A DNA stretch of 64,000 bases from Alloalcanivorax profundimaris (GCF_015265435.1 NZ_JABJWH010000036.1:186001-250000); one strand, 5' to 3'; shown: positions 45,394 through 55,129, counted from the first letter of the stretch. The notes: generated by a model from the letters alone, not told the origin. Translations and numbers: made by a program.

Positions 45394-45406
45394 TGAACAC
45401 TGTTCA
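45394..45406. promoter_or_regulatory. perfect 13-bp palindrome, possible operator
   Basis: TGAACA-C-TGTTCA, with exact dyad symmetry around one base, lies in the divergent region between the VIT/VWA gene (start 45334) and the helicase (start 45508). It is a plausible repressor site, but no known consensus was matched. Confidence 0.4.
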
Positions 45407-45507
45407 TTAACAGGATGTGTCACCGGGCGTTCAACAGCCCCCCCGTTGGCCGGCGCCGGCGGCGCCCGTTACCATTGCCGCGCATGACGGATCGCCCCCT
45501 GGAGCCC

Positions 45508-47856
45508 ATGAACCACGCCGACGCCCTGCCCATCGACCCGCTCAAGGAGCCCTTCCTCGACGCCCTGGACCAGGGCCCGGTGGTGGTGTCCGCCGCCACC
45601 GGCTCCGGCAAGTCCACCCGCCTGCCGGTGTGGGCCCTGGCGCGCGGGCCGGTGCTGGTGGTGGAACCCCGGCGCGTGGCCTGCACCGCCCTGGCGGGCT
45701 TCCTGGCCGGCCAGCGCGGCCAGGCCCCGGGCGACGAAGTGGGCTACGCGGTGCGCTTCGACCCGGCCTGCACGGACCAGACGCGGCTGGTGTTCGTCAC
45801 GCCGGGCATCGCCCTGCGCTGGTACCGGGAAGGGCGACTGAAGCGCTTCACCACGGTGATGCTGGACGAATTCCACGAACGGCGCTGGGACACGGACCTG
45901 CTGCTCGCCCTGCTGAAGCAGGACGGCGGCCACCGGCTGGTGGTCACCTCCGCCACCCTGGACGGGCCGCGCCTGGCCCACTACCTGGACGCGCGAGCCT
46001 TGCACTCCGAGGGCCGCGGCTACCCGGTCAGCGCCCGCTACCACGCCGACAACGACCGCCGCATGCCCGACGGCCGGGACCTGGCGCCCCGGGTGCGCGA
46101 AGCGGTGCGCGCCGGCCTGGCGGAGGACGACGGCGACGCGCTGGTGTTCCTGCCCGGCCGCCGGGAGATCCAGCAGGCCGCCGCCGCCCTCGGCGGGCTG
46201 GACGCGGAGGTGCTGCCCCTGCACGCCGGCGTCACCGGCGAGGCGCAACGGCGCGCCCTCACCCCGGGGCCCCGGCGGCGGGTGATCCTGGCCACCAATG
46301 TGGCGGAAACCTCCCTCACCATTCCCGGCGTCACCCTGGTGGTGGACGGCGGCCTGGAGCGCCGCACCCACCAGCGCAACGGCCGTACCGTGCTGTCGTT
46401 GACGCCGATTTCCCAGGCCAGCGCCGACCAGCGCCGGGGGCGGGCGGGCCGCACCGCGCCGGGCCGGGTGATCCGGCTGTGGGGCGAGAACGCGCCCCTG
46501 GAGGCGCGCACGCCGCCGGAGATCCAACGCGAAGAACTGGGCGAGCTGGTGCTGGCGGCGGCCTGCGCCGGCCGGCGCGCGGCGGCGCTGGATTTCCCCG
46601 ACCCGCTGCCAGCGCACACCCTGGAACGGGCCGAGCGGCAGCTTAACGGCCTGGGCGCCCTGGACGCCGATGGTCGGGCCACCGAGCGCGGCCAGGCCCT
46701 GTTCGACCTGCCGGTGGACACCTTCTTCGCGCACCTGATCGTGGCCATGCCGGACGCCCCGGCCCGGGGCTTCATGGTGGACCTGGCCGCCGCCCTGAGC
46801 GCCCGCCGGCGGCCGCTCACCCTGCCCCGGGACGAGGACGGCCGCCGCGCCCTGGCGGACTGGGAGCCGCGCCCCTGCGACGCCACCACCCTGGTGCGGG
46901 CGGTGCGCCAGACGCCGCCGGAGAGCCTCAAACCGAACCGGGCGGCCCGGGACGAAGCGCGCCAGCTGGCCACCCAAATGCGCGCCCTGCTCAAGCTGCC
47001 CGGCCTGCCGGCCAGCCTGGACGAGGACGTTCCGGCGATTTTGGCCGCCGCCCTGGCCGCCAACCCCCGGGCGGCGTTTCTGCGCCGGGAAAAAGAACGC
47101 CGCCGGGACGCCATGGGCAACGGCGGCGAGGAAGTCCGCGTGGGCGAGGATTCCCGCTTCCCGGAGGAGGCGGAGGCGGCCCTGGTGCTGGACAGTCACA
47201 GCCTGCCCGGCAAGGGCACCCGCCAAACCCTGACCCTGGCCACCTGCCTGGCGCCGGTACCCGTTCAGGCTCTGGTGGAGCAGGGCCTGGCGCAGCCGGA
47301 AACCGGCGGCGTGGAGTGGCACGGCGACGAGCCGGTGGTGACCCGCCACTGGTACTACGCCGGCCGGTGCGTCCACACCGACACCGCCCGCCCGGAGGGC
47401 GCCGCCGCCCGCCAGGTGCTCGCCCGCCTGATCCTGGACGGCGATTGCCTGGCCCCGGCCGGCGAACGGCTGGTGAACGACCTGGACGCCTGGCGGCTGT
47501 ATCTGGCCCTGGGCCACGATCAGGGGGACGCCCCGGAGGCGGCGCCCTGGCTGGCACGGCGTCTGGGGGAACTGGGAGTGGAAAACCTGGACGACCGCGC
47601 CCTGCTGGAACCGCGGGACCTGCGCTTCCCGGGCATCCCGGACTGGGAACGGCAACGTTTCGACGAGAAATACCCGCGCCTGGTGACGCTCAGCGACCTG
47701 AAAATGCGGGTGCATTACCAGATTGCCCAGCGGCGGGTGGAGCTGGAATACCGGGGTGGCAGCCGCAAGGCCGCCCCGCGCCGCTGGGAGCTGCCCGCCT
47801 GGTCCGGCTGGCGGGTGCGTTACCGCAAGGCCAGCCGGGTGGTGGACGTGGTTTAG
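45508..47856 (+). CDS. DEAH-box ATP-dependent helicase, HrpB-like
   Basis: A 782-residue SF2 helicase: motif I ATGSGKST (30-37), Ia VEPRRVAC, motif II DEFHER, motif III SATL, motif V TNVAETSLTI and motif VI QRRGRAGR. The order and spacing resemble E. coli HrpB and related DEAH RNA helicases. The last ~250 residues do not show the usual HrpB C-terminal signature (FW...Y..VKKEMRGRYPKH), so it is a divergent relative. GGAG supports ATG 45508. The stop overlaps the convergent DUF3775 gene by four bases. Confidence 0.85.
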   Translation: MNHADALPIDPLKEPFLDALDQGPVVVSAATGSGKSTRLPVWALARGPVLVVEPRRVACTALAGFLAGQRGQAPGDEVGYAVRFDPACTDQTRLVFVTPGIALRWYREGRLKRFTTVMLDEFHERRWDTDLLLALLKQDGGHRLVVTSATLDGPRLAHYLDARALHSEGRGYPVSARYHADNDRRMPDGRDLAPRVREAVRAGLAEDDGDALVFLPGRREIQQAAAALGGLDAEVLPLHAGVTGEAQRRALTPGPRRRVILATNVAETSLTIPGVTLVVDGGLERRTHQRNGRTVLSLTPISQASADQRRGRAGRTAPGRVIRLWGENAPLEARTPPEIQREELGELVLAAACAGRRAAALDFPDPLPAHTLERAERQLNGLGALDADGRATERGQALFDLPVDTFFAHLIVAMPDAPARGFMVDLAAALSARRRPLTLPRDEDGRRALADWEPRPCDATTLVRAVRQTPPESLKPNRAARDEARQLATQMRALLKLPGLPASLDEDVPAILAAALAANPRAAFLRREKERRRDAMGNGGEEVRVGEDSRFPEEAEAALVLDSHSLPGKGTRQTLTLATCLAPVPVQALVEQGLAQPETGGVEWHGDEPVVTRHWYYAGRCVHTDTARPEGAAARQVLARLILDGDCLAPAGERLVNDLDAWRLYLALGHDQGDAPEAAPWLARRLGELGVENLDDRALLEPRDLRFPGIPDWERQRFDEKYPRLVTLSDLKMRVHYQIAQRRVELEYRGGSRKAAPRRWELPAWSGWRVRYRKASRVVDVV

Positions 47857-48242
47857 AGGTCGCAGGACAAGCCGAACGCGGCCAGCCCCTCCACCAGGTA
47901 TTCGGACAACAGCGGATGGCCAAGCAGATAATCCGCCGTCTCCGGCGTCCACTCGTCCCGGGCCAGGCGCAACGCGCCCTGCCAATCGTCCTCCTGGAAA
48001 TCGCCCCGGCCCAGCCACATCAGCGCCACCACCTCGGTCTGCTGATCCGGCTCCAGATCCGCCACGATGGTGCGGAACTCCGCCCGGGACGGATCGTCCA
48101 CCCCCACCGCCGGGGCCGGCGCGTCGCCGGGCTCGTCAATGGGATTGCTGCCGTCGTTGGGCAGGGTGATCGCCTCCTGGGACTGAAACGCCTGGGCCAG
48201 CTCCACCAGCCGGCACACCGTCTCGCCGCTCACATTCAGCAT
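47853..48242 (-). CDS. DUF3775 domain protein
   Basis: A 129-residue acidic protein with the DUF3775 pattern EFRTIVADLEPDQQTEVVALMWLGRGD and LARDEWTPETADYLLGHPLLSEYLVEGLAAFG. AGGAGAG precedes ATG 48242. The function is unknown. It lies downstream of the DUF2442 gene on the same strand, separated by about 140 bases. Confidence 0.75.
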   Translation of the reverse strand: MLNVSGETVCRLVELAQAFQSQEAITLPNDGSNPIDEPGDAPAPAVGVDDPSRAEFRTIVADLEPDQQTEVVALMWLGRGDFQEDDWQGALRLARDEWTPETADYLLGHPLLSEYLVEGLAAFGLSCDL

Positions 48243-48380
48243 GGCTCTCTCCTTTTCCGGGCCGGCCCGGGGGCCGGCGTCCACATCATGGGAAAAGGGT
48301 GCCATCCCGAACCGGGATCACAAGGTGATGGACGTAAAAGAGCGTCTCAATAAAGTGACGGGAGGAGATAAGGGATGGTT

Positions 48381-48641
48381 TCAGGCGACGTCATCATGGG
48401 CCTCGCTGACATCACCGCGCCCGGCGAGAAGACCGGCCACGGAAATGTCCTCATCCAGCGCTTCCCAGTGAATACCTTCCCCGGTGTAGCTGATGCGATA
48501 GCGCTCACGCTCAACGGGCTCCGCCCTCAGCAGTCGCGGAAACCACGCCAAGGGCACTCCCAGACTGCGACCATCGCTCAGTTCGACCCACATGGTGTCC
48601 GCGTCGAAAGTTACCGCTTTAGCCCCGACCGAAGTGCTCAT
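48381..48641 (-). CDS. DUF2442 domain protein
   Basis: An 86-residue protein with the DUF2442 core VTFDADTMWVELSDGRSLGVPLAWFPRLL. It overlaps the upstream DUF4160 gene by 23 bases, so the two are co-translated. DUF2442-DUF4160 pairs recur across bacteria and have been suggested as toxin-antitoxin-like modules. That role is inferred, not shown. Base composition is lower in GC at the upstream end than in neighbouring core genes. Confidence 0.75.
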   Translation of the reverse strand: MSTSVGAKAVTFDADTMWVELSDGRSLGVPLAWFPRLLRAEPVERERYRISYTGEGIHWEALDEDISVAGLLAGRGDVSEAHDDVA

Positions 48642-48867
48642 GCCAAGCCCTCTCGATTTCTTCAAAATGACTGTTCACCACTTCTACCAGTTCGGACAAT
48701 TGCTTTCTATTGTAACCCGCACTTTTAGCGATACTTACCTCGGGATACAGCCACACCTTCGCTTCGCCCTCACCGCTTTCAGCGTGTATGTGGACCCGCT
48801 CCCTTGGATTTCCCTCGTTGGAATAAAAGAAAAAACGAATTCCCTTGTAGCGAAATACTGTTGGCAT
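48619..48867 (-). CDS. DUF4160 domain protein
   Basis: An 82-residue protein with the DUF4160 features IRFFFYSNEGNPRERVHIHAESGEGEAKVWL and a C-terminal helix SELVEVVNSHFEEIERAWHEHFG. It is coupled to the DUF2442 gene by a 23-base overlap. The start MPTVFRYKG (ATG 48867) matches the usual N-terminus. It may be the toxin-like partner of a two-gene module. The lower GC suggests horizontal acquisition. Confidence 0.78.
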   Translation of the reverse strand: MPTVFRYKGIRFFFYSNEGNPRERVHIHAESGEGEAKVWLYPEVSIAKSAGYNRKQLSELVEVVNSHFEEIERAWHEHFGRG

Positions 48868-48927
48868 GGGCGCTTCCATCCGGTTCCATCTGTTCGCCTT
48901 CCAATCTGATTCGCCCTTTGACCGAAT

Positions 48928-49593
48928 TCAAGATGTGACCACTAGCGGATTCAGCTTCCAGGCCACCTGCACGAAAGAGGTGACCCCGGCTTCCTTGAAG
49001 CGGTCCTGGTTCTCGATGACGTCCTGGCGGGACAGCTCCCGCAAGGTGTAGTGGTCCTGGTAGAGACGGCGCACTTCCTCGGCGAACACCGGGAACGGCG
49101 GGCCGTCCATTTCCGCCGGGTCGTATTCGAAGGCGATCAGCAGTTGCGGCGCCGCGTCGGTGAGGGTGCGCAAATGCGGCGCATAGCGAGCACGCATGGC
49201 CTCGGGCAGGGCCACCAGGGCGGCGCGGTCGTAGACCAGATCCACCGGGCCCAGGTGCTCGGCGGTGAGCTGGAACAGGTCGCCCTGGAACACGGTGAGC
49301 TCACCGTGGCGCCAGCGCTGGCCGCCGGCCCAGTCGTCCACTTCCGGCGTCACGCCCAGTTCCTCGAACAGCTGCCGCACCGCCAGCTCGCTGAGCTCGG
49401 CGCCCACCACCGGGTGGCCCTGGGCCAGCAGCCAGCCCATGTCCAGGGTCTTGCCGCACAACGGCACGAACACCCGGGCCCCCGCCGCCAGGTCAAAGGC
49501 CGGCAGGTTGCGCTTGAGCACCGGGTTCACGAACGGCAGGTGAAAGCCCAGTTCCTGCTTGTGCCATTTCTCTTTCCAGAACGCTGATTCCAT
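48928..49593 (-). CDS. tpm: thiopurine S-methyltransferase
   Basis: A 221-residue class I SAM methyltransferase with the TPMT pattern: FWKEKWHKQELGFHLPFVNP, SAM motif VFVPLCGKTLDMGWLL, VVGAELSELAV and YDRAALVALPEAMR. Bacterial TPMTs methylate selenium and tellurium oxyanions and thiopurines. GGAG precedes the ATG, and it lies 16 bases after the membrane protein gene, so it is likely the distal gene of a polA-led transcript. Confidence 0.92.
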   Translation of the reverse strand: MESAFWKEKWHKQELGFHLPFVNPVLKRNLPAFDLAAGARVFVPLCGKTLDMGWLLAQGHPVVGAELSELAVRQLFEELGVTPEVDDWAGGQRWRHGELTVFQGDLFQLTAEHLGPVDLVYDRAALVALPEAMRARYAPHLRTLTDAAPQLLIAFEYDPAEMDGPPFPVFAEEVRRLYQDHYTLRELSRQDVIENQDRFKEAGVTSFVQVAWKLNPLVVTS

Positions 49594-49609
49594 GGGGTCT
49601 CCAGGTGAG

Positions 49610-50113
49610 TCAGGGGGTCCCTTGGCGCAGGGCCCGTTCGGTGTCGCGGGTCAGGGTGACGAAATCCGGTTTGGCGATCACCGCCAGCACCAGGGCATAG
49701 ACGCCATTGAGCAGGGCGAGCGTGGCGTCGGCGTGAAGAAAACTGAACGCCACGATGATGAACGCCACCGCGTCCAGCATGCCCAGCAACACGAACATGC
49801 TGGTGTGCACCTTGGCGGCGGCCACGGCGGAGGGGGCGGTGTCCGCCTTGCGGCCGGTGAGCGGTCGGCGGGCCACCGCCTCCGGGCTCATGATGAAATT
49901 GCGCAGCGGCCGGGCCACCAGCAGGCTCAGCGCCATGGCGCCCAGGGCCAGCTGCCAGAGCATCTCCTGGGGCACCAGTTCGCCGGCGGACTGATAGTCG
50001 GCGAACCGCACCAGGTACCACAGCGCCCCGCCAATCAACAAAGGCGCGGACAGGGTCACGAACCAGAGCAGGTTCAGGGTGCGCGCGGAGGGCGCGCCGG
50101 ATTGCAGGGCCAT
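49610..50113 (-). CDS. four-helix membrane protein of unknown function
   Basis: A 167-residue protein with four predicted membrane segments (residues ~12-35, 48-66, 104-124 and 128-147) and a polar loop in the middle. No family could be named. The start lies two bases after the polA stop and the stop 16 bases before tpm. The three genes are probably co-transcribed. Confidence 0.7.
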   Translation of the reverse strand: MALQSGAPSARTLNLLWFVTLSAPLLIGGALWYLVRFADYQSAGELVPQEMLWQLALGAMALSLLVARPLRNFIMSPEAVARRPLTGRKADTAPSAVAAAKVHTSMFVLLGMLDAVAFIIVAFSFLHADATLALLNGVYALVLAVIAKPDFVTLTRDTERALRQGTP

Positions 50114-50115
50114 GG

Positions 50116-52881
50116 TCAGTGCGCCTCTTCCCAGTTATCGCCGATGCCGGCGTCGACGATCAGCGGCACCTTGAGGTCGGCGGCGGCTTCCATGCGTTGC
50201 TTCACTTCCTTGACCAGGGCGTCCACCTGGCTTTCCGCCACCTCGAACACCAGCTCATCGTGCACCTGCATGATCATCAGGGCGTCGAAGTCGCTGTCGG
50301 TGAGCCAGCTGTCCACCTGGACCATGGCGCGTTTGATGATGTCGGCGGCGGAGCCTTGCATGGGCGCGTTGATGGCGGTGCGCTCGGCGGCCTGGCGGCG
50401 CTGGCCGTTGCGGCTGTTGATTTCCGGCAGGTAGAGGCGGCGGCCGAACAGGGTTTCCACGTAACCATTCTCAGCGGCGTCGGCGCGGGTGTTTTCCATG
50501 TAGCGTTTCACGCCGGGGTATTTTTCGAAGTAGCGGTCGATGTATTCCTGGGCTTCGCCGCGCGGGATGCCGAGCTGGCGGGCCAGGCCGAAGGCGCTCA
50601 TGCCGTAGATCAGGCCGAAGTTGATGGCCTTGGCGTTGCGCCGCTCATTGTCGCTGACGTCGTCGAGGGTCTTGCCCCAGACTTCGGCGGCGGTGGCGCG
50701 GTGAATGTCCAGGTTGTGTTCGAAGGCGTCGAGCAGGCCCTTGTCGCCGGACAGGTGGGCCATGATGCGCAGTTCGATCTGTGAGTAGTCGCAGGCGACG
50801 ATTTTACGCGGCCCGTTTTTATCGGACGGGGGAGCCGAGAACGCCAGCCGGATCTTGCGGCCTTCCTCGCTGCGCACCGGAATGTTCTGCAGGTTGGGGT
50901 CACTGGAGGAGAGCCGGCCGGTGGCCGCCACCGCCTGGTGGTAGGAGGTGTGCACGCGGCCGGTGCGGCGGTTGATCAGTTCCGGCAGTTTGTCGGTGTA
51001 GGTGTTCTTGAGTTTGGAAACGCCGCGGTACTGCATGATCACTTCGGGCAGCTTGTGGCCGTCCATGGCCAGCTCCTGGAGCACCGCCTCGGCGGTGGAA
51101 GGGGCGCCCTTGGGCGTCTTCTTGATCACCGGGATTTCCAGTTTTTCGTAGAGGATTTCACCGAGCTGCTTGGGCGAGCCCAGGTTGAATTCCTGGCCGG
51201 CGACTTCGTAGGCCTGTTCCTGCAGTGCCATCATGCGCTTGGCCAGGGACTGGCTTTGTTTGCGCAGCATGTCGGCGTCCACATAGGTGCCGTTGCGTTC
51301 GATGCGGCTGAGCACCGGCAGCAGCGGCATCTCGATGTCCTCGAACACGCTTTTCAGGCCGTCGATCTCTTCCAGGCGCGGCCACAGGGTCTGGTGCAGA
51401 CGCAGGGTGACGTCGGCGTCCTCGGCGGCATACTCGCCGGCTTCCTCCAGGCCCACCTGGTTGAAGGTGAGCTGCTTGGCGCCCTTGCCGGCGATTTCCT
51501 CGAACCCCACGGTCTTGTGGCCCAGGTATTTCAGGGCCAGAGAATCCATGTCGTGGCGGGTGGCCACGGAATCCAGCACATAGGATTCCAGCATGGTGTC
51601 GAATTGCACGCCGCGCAGGGTGATGCCGGCGTTGGCCAGCACGCTCATATCGTACTTGAGGTTCTGGCCGACTTTCTTGAGGCCATCGTCTTCCAGCAAC
51701 GGCTTGAGCTTTTCGAGCACGGTTTTTTCGTCGAGCTGTTCGGGCGCGCCGGCGTAGTCATGGCCGAACGGAATGTAGGCCGCCTCGCCGGCGGCGGTGG
51801 CCACGCTGACGCCCACCAGGGCGGCGTCCATGTAGTTCAGGCTGGTGGTTTCGGTGTCGAAGGCGAACAGCTCCGCCTGCTTGAGCTTGTCCAGCCAGGC
51901 GTCCAGGGCGTCCTCGGTGAGCACGGTCTCATAGCCGCTCCGGTCGATGCCGGCTTCCTCCTCCAGGGCCACTTCGGCGGCTTCACCGCCGGCGGCCGGG
52001 TCCTGGCCTTCCAGCAGTTCGGACAGCCAGCCCTTGAATTCCAGGTCCCGGTAATAACGGGCCAGCTGCTCGCTGTCCGGGCTTTGCAGCTTGAGCTCGT
52101 CCAGCCCTTCGTGGAGCTCGCAGTCCACCTTGATGGTGGCCAGCTCATAGGACAGAAACGCCTGCTCGCGGTGTTCCTCGAGCTTCTTGCCCATGCTCTT
52201 GGCGCCGCGAAATTCCAGCTCCGCCACCTTGTCCAGGTTGTCGTAGATGTTTTGCAGCGAGCCCAGGCCGGTGAGCAGGGCCAGGGCGGTTTTCTCGCCG
52301 ACGCCGGGCACGCCGGGGATGTTGTCCACCTTGTCGCCCATCAGCGCCAGGAAGTCGATGATCAGCTCCGGGCCGATGCCGAACTTCTTCTTCACGCCCT
52401 CGATGTCGTAGAGGGCGTCGTTCATGGTGTTGATCAGGGTGACGTGGTCGTTGACCAGCTGGGCCATGTCCTTGTCGCCGGTGGAGATCAGCACCGCTTT
52501 TTGCTCGGCGCTGAACTGGCGGGCGAAGGTGCCGATCACGTCGTCCGCTTCCACGCCTTCCTCGATGATCAGCGGCAGGCCCATGGCGCGGATCAGGTCG
52601 TGCAGCGGCCGTACCTGCTCGCGCAGCTCGTCGGGCATCGGCGGCCGGTTGGCCTTGTACTGCTCGAACAGCTCGTCGCGGAAGGTCTTGCCCTTGGCGT
52701 CGAACACCACCGCCATGTAGTCCGGGTCATAGTCCTTGATCAGCTTGCGCAGCATGGCCGCCACCCCGCGCACCGCGCCGGTGGGCCGGCCGTCGGAGGT
52801 GGTCAGCGGCGGCAGGGCGTGGAAGGCGCGGTACAGGTAGGAAGAACCGTCGACGAGAATGATCGGTTTGGGGTCGGCCAT
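50116..52881 (-). CDS. polA: DNA polymerase I
   Basis: A 921-residue three-domain enzyme. The N-terminal 5' nuclease has the [14 protein letters not shown] and GDKDMAQLV motifs and a [10 protein letters not shown] helix-hairpin-helix. The middle 3'-5' exonuclease is intact, with the FDTETTSL Exo I acids. The C-terminal polymerase has motif A DYSQIELR, motif [15 protein letters not shown] and motif C VHDELVFE. It performs Okazaki fragment processing and repair synthesis. AAGGAC precedes the ATG. In Pseudomonas it adjoins engB; here the two are far apart. Confidence 0.97.
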   Translation of the reverse strand: MADPKPIILVDGSSYLYRAFHALPPLTTSDGRPTGAVRGVAAMLRKLIKDYDPDYMAVVFDAKGKTFRDELFEQYKANRPPMPDELREQVRPLHDLIRAMGLPLIIEEGVEADDVIGTFARQFSAEQKAVLISTGDKDMAQLVNDHVTLINTMNDALYDIEGVKKKFGIGPELIIDFLALMGDKVDNIPGVPGVGEKTALALLTGLGSLQNIYDNLDKVAELEFRGAKSMGKKLEEHREQAFLSYELATIKVDCELHEGLDELKLQSPDSEQLARYYRDLEFKGWLSELLEGQDPAAGGEAAEVALEEEAGIDRSGYETVLTEDALDAWLDKLKQAELFAFDTETTSLNYMDAALVGVSVATAAGEAAYIPFGHDYAGAPEQLDEKTVLEKLKPLLEDDGLKKVGQNLKYDMSVLANAGITLRGVQFDTMLESYVLDSVATRHDMDSLALKYLGHKTVGFEEIAGKGAKQLTFNQVGLEEAGEYAAEDADVTLRLHQTLWPRLEEIDGLKSVFEDIEMPLLPVLSRIERNGTYVDADMLRKQSQSLAKRMMALQEQAYEVAGQEFNLGSPKQLGEILYEKLEIPVIKKTPKGAPSTAEAVLQELAMDGHKLPEVIMQYRGVSKLKNTYTDKLPELINRRTGRVHTSYHQAVAATGRLSSSDPNLQNIPVRSEEGRKIRLAFSAPPSDKNGPRKIVACDYSQIELRIMAHLSGDKGLLDAFEHNLDIHRATAAEVWGKTLDDVSDNERRNAKAINFGLIYGMSAFGLARQLGIPRGEAQEYIDRYFEKYPGVKRYMENTRADAAENGYVETLFGRRLYLPEINSRNGQRRQAAERTAINAPMQGSAADIIKRAMVQVDSWLTDSDFDALMIMQVHDELVFEVAESQVDALVKEVKQRMEAAADLKVPLIVDAGIGDNWEEAH

Positions 52882-52962
52882 GGGGGTCCTTGGTCGGGCA
52901 AATTCGGAAAGCCACAGTGTAGCGCCGCCAAGGCCCCGGGTCAGGGTCGGGGTGCGGATATC

Positions 52963-53034
52963 GTAGGAGCGGCTTCAGCCGCGATTCGGCCCTGGGAAGA
53001 TTGCCGGGCCAATCGCGGCTGAAGCCGCTCCTAC
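52963..53034. repeat. REP doublet (REPIN) 3
   Basis: GTAGGAGCGGCTTCAGCC...(52963-52985) and an exact inverted copy (53012-53034) around a 26-base spacer, between polA and the esterase gene. The last bases of the element (53031-53033) form the TAG stop codon of the esterase. Confidence 0.93.
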
Positions 53035-54077
53035 AGTCGTTCGCGGGCGTGGGCCAGGATCTCGGCCACCGCCTTGCGCGCCGCCGGCAGGGCGCCGCCC
53101 ATGGTGATGAAGCCGTGCACCAGCTCCGGATAGTCCAGGTTGAGCACGGACACGCCGGCCTGCTTGAGACGATCGCCGTAGGCCAGGCCCTCGTCGCGCA
53201 GGGGGTCCGTGGCGGTGATCATCAGGGTGGCGGGCTGGCCGGCCAGGTCCGGGTTGCGCAGCGGCGAGACGCGGTAATCCGCCAGCAGGCTTTCGTCCTG
53301 GATGTAGTGGCCGTGAAACCACTGGATCATGTCCTTGTCCAGACCGCCCTGGCCGCCGCCCAGCTGCGCGGCGGAGGGCATGTCGGTGGCGCCGTCGGCC
53401 TTGGGGTAAACCGCCACCACCAGCTTGGGCAGCGGCAGGCCGGCGAGCGCCGCCTGCTGGGCGATCACCAGGCTCAGGCAGCCGCCGGCGCTGTCGCCCA
53501 TCACCGCCATCCGTTCCGGGTCGATGCCCAGGTCCCGGGCCTGCTCGGTGAGCCAGCGCCAGGCGCCCACGGCGTCGGCGGCGGCGGTGGGCGCCGGGTG
53601 TTCCGGGGCCAGGCGATAATCCACGTTGAGCACCACGGCGCCGGTGGCGTTGGCGATGTGGCGGCACAGGCGGTCGTATTCGCGGGCGCTGCCGATGGTG
53701 AAGCCGCCGCCGTGGCAGAACAGGATCGCCGGCAGACCGTCCGCCGGCGCCGGGCCCACCCGGTCCTTGGGCCGGTACAGGCGCACCAGGATGGCGTCGC
53801 CCTCCACCGGCACCTGGATGTCGCGCACCTCGGCCACCGCTTCCTCGGGCACGTCCAGCATGCGGATCAACTGGCCGTACAGGGCACGCCCCTTGGGCAG
53901 CGGCAGTTCATGGAAGCCCTTGCGGCCGTCGCCGAGGGCCAGCAGCAGACGCAGGCGCGGATCCAGGGTGGACCGGTCGACCTGCTCCACCAGGCCGGCG
54001 AGACGGCCGGCGACGGCGGCGGGCAGGGCCATCATTGCGCGCACCGAGGTGCGTTCGATCTTCTCTTGCAGGGACAT
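53031..54077 (-). CDS. alpha/beta hydrolase, hormone-sensitive-lipase family esterase
   Basis: A 348-residue HSL-type esterase: the oxyanion block HGGGFTIGS, nucleophile Ser in GDSAGGCLS, an acid Asp near ITATDPLRDEG and His in HGFITMGG. It hydrolyses short or medium acyl esters; the physiological substrate is unknown. AAGGAG supports ATG 54077. The C-terminus ends HARERL with the stop codon inside a REP element, so the original end may have been altered by REP insertion. Confidence 0.9.
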   Translation of the reverse strand: MSLQEKIERTSVRAMMALPAAVAGRLAGLVEQVDRSTLDPRLRLLLALGDGRKGFHELPLPKGRALYGQLIRMLDVPEEAVAEVRDIQVPVEGDAILVRLYRPKDRVGPAPADGLPAILFCHGGGFTIGSAREYDRLCRHIANATGAVVLNVDYRLAPEHPAPTAAADAVGAWRWLTEQARDLGIDPERMAVMGDSAGGCLSLVIAQQAALAGLPLPKLVVAVYPKADGATDMPSAAQLGGGQGGLDKDMIQWFHGHYIQDESLLADYRVSPLRNPDLAGQPATLMITATDPLRDEGLAYGDRLKQAGVSVLNLDYPELVHGFITMGGALPAARKAVAEILAHARERL

Positions 54078-54183
54078 GATGCTCCTTGAAAACGGGCCTG
54101 TTCACGGGATGTCCGGGGTTATACCATCGCCGGAGGTACTGGGCCCGGTCATCCCCGGCCTTTTTTCTCTCCAGGATGGATTG

Positions 54184-55107
54184 ATGTCCGTTTATACCCG
54201 TCTCGACAAGGGCGAGCTGGCGTCGCTGCTGGCCGCCTATGATTTGCGCCTGGAAACCGCCGAGGCGGCCCGCCACGGCATCGAGAACAGCACCTGGCTG
54301 ATTGATGCCCGGGACGGCCTGGACCGCGCCCGGCCGGTGGTGCTCACCGTGTTCGAACGCTTCGACGCGGACACCCTGATGCCCTATCTGGATCTGCTCA
54401 CCGCCCTGTCGGAAGGCGGCCTGCCGGTGCCCGCGCCCCTGACGGACCGCGCCGGCGCGGTACTGCGCCGGGTGGCGGACAAGCCGGCGGTGCTGGTGCC
54501 GCGCCTGCCCGGGGCGCACTGTTTCCAGCCGGAGGCGGAGCACTGCCGCCAGGTGGGCGCCCTGCTCGCCGATCTGCACCGCCAGCCCGCCGAGCCGGCC
54601 CGGGCACTGCCCGACGAACGCGAGCGGCTGGCGGATTTCGCCCGCCACCTGTGCCGGCTGAGCGACGGCGACCGACGCCACGCGGAGCAGGTGCTGGCCC
54701 ATTGGGAGGACATCGAGCCGGACGACACCTTGATCCACGCCGATCTGTTCCGCGACAACGCCCTGTTCGACCGCCAGGGGCGCCTCACCGGGGTACTGGA
54801 TTTCTACAATGCCTGCCTGGAGCGCCCGGAGTACGACCTGGCGGTGGCGCTGAACGACTGGGCGGTGGCCGCCGAGGGCCGCCCGGTGCCGCGCCGGGAG
54901 GCGGCGCTGCTGGCCGGTTATCGGGACGCCGGCGGCGACTGGGACACGGCGGTGCTGAACCTGGCCATGGCGGTGGCGGCCCTGCGTTTCTGGCTGTCGC
55001 GCTTGATCGGGCCGGTGTCCGGCGACGCCCAGGGCCAGGGCAGCAAGGACCCGGCGGAGTTCGCCCGCATCTTCGGCTATCGCTTCGACGCGCTCGGCGA
55101 ACTGTAG
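54184..55107 (+). CDS. thrB: homoserine kinase (choline-kinase-fold ThrB)
   Basis: A 307-residue aminoglycoside-phosphotransferase-fold kinase of the Pseudomonas-type ThrB group, with the phosphotransfer motif HADLFRDNALF and the Mg-site VLDFYNA. It phosphorylates homoserine in threonine synthesis and is unrelated to GHMP-fold ThrB. Position beside polA and znu genes matches Pseudomonas. AGGATGGA precedes the ATG. Confidence 0.93.
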   Translation: MSVYTRLDKGELASLLAAYDLRLETAEAARHGIENSTWLIDARDGLDRARPVVLTVFERFDADTLMPYLDLLTALSEGGLPVPAPLTDRAGAVLRRVADKPAVLVPRLPGAHCFQPEAEHCRQVGALLADLHRQPAEPARALPDERERLADFARHLCRLSDGDRRHAEQVLAHWEDIEPDDTLIHADLFRDNALFDRQGRLTGVLDFYNACLERPEYDLAVALNDWAVAAEGRPVPRREAALLAGYRDAGGDWDTAVLNLAMAVAALRFWLSRLIGPVSGDAQGQGSKDPAEFARIFGYRFDALGEL

Positions 55108-55109
55108 AA

Positions 55110-55129
55110 CCGGGCCGCTAGCGGCCCGG
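55110..55129. terminator. 20-bp perfect palindrome between convergent genes
   Basis: A perfect palindrome centred on GCTAGC, arm CCGGGCCGCT, lies just after the thrB stop and covers the stop codon (55118-55120) of the convergent cellulase-like gene. It should form a strong hairpin in both transcripts. There is no U tract. Confidence 0.45.

Noticed and set aside
45400-45413. LexA-like box CTGTTCATTAACAG
   Set aside because: The spacing between CTGT and ACAG is six bases rather than eight, so it does not meet the gammaproteobacterial SOS consensus.
45469-48018. 849-codon frame on the minus strand opposite the HrpB-like helicase
   Set aside because: It covers the helicase gene, which has all SF2 motifs; the antisense product is Gly/Ala/Gln-rich without any recognisable domain.
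48592-48909. 105-codon plus-strand frame opposite the DUF4160 gene
   Set aside because: It overlaps two coupled minus-strand genes with recognisable domains and has no support of its own.
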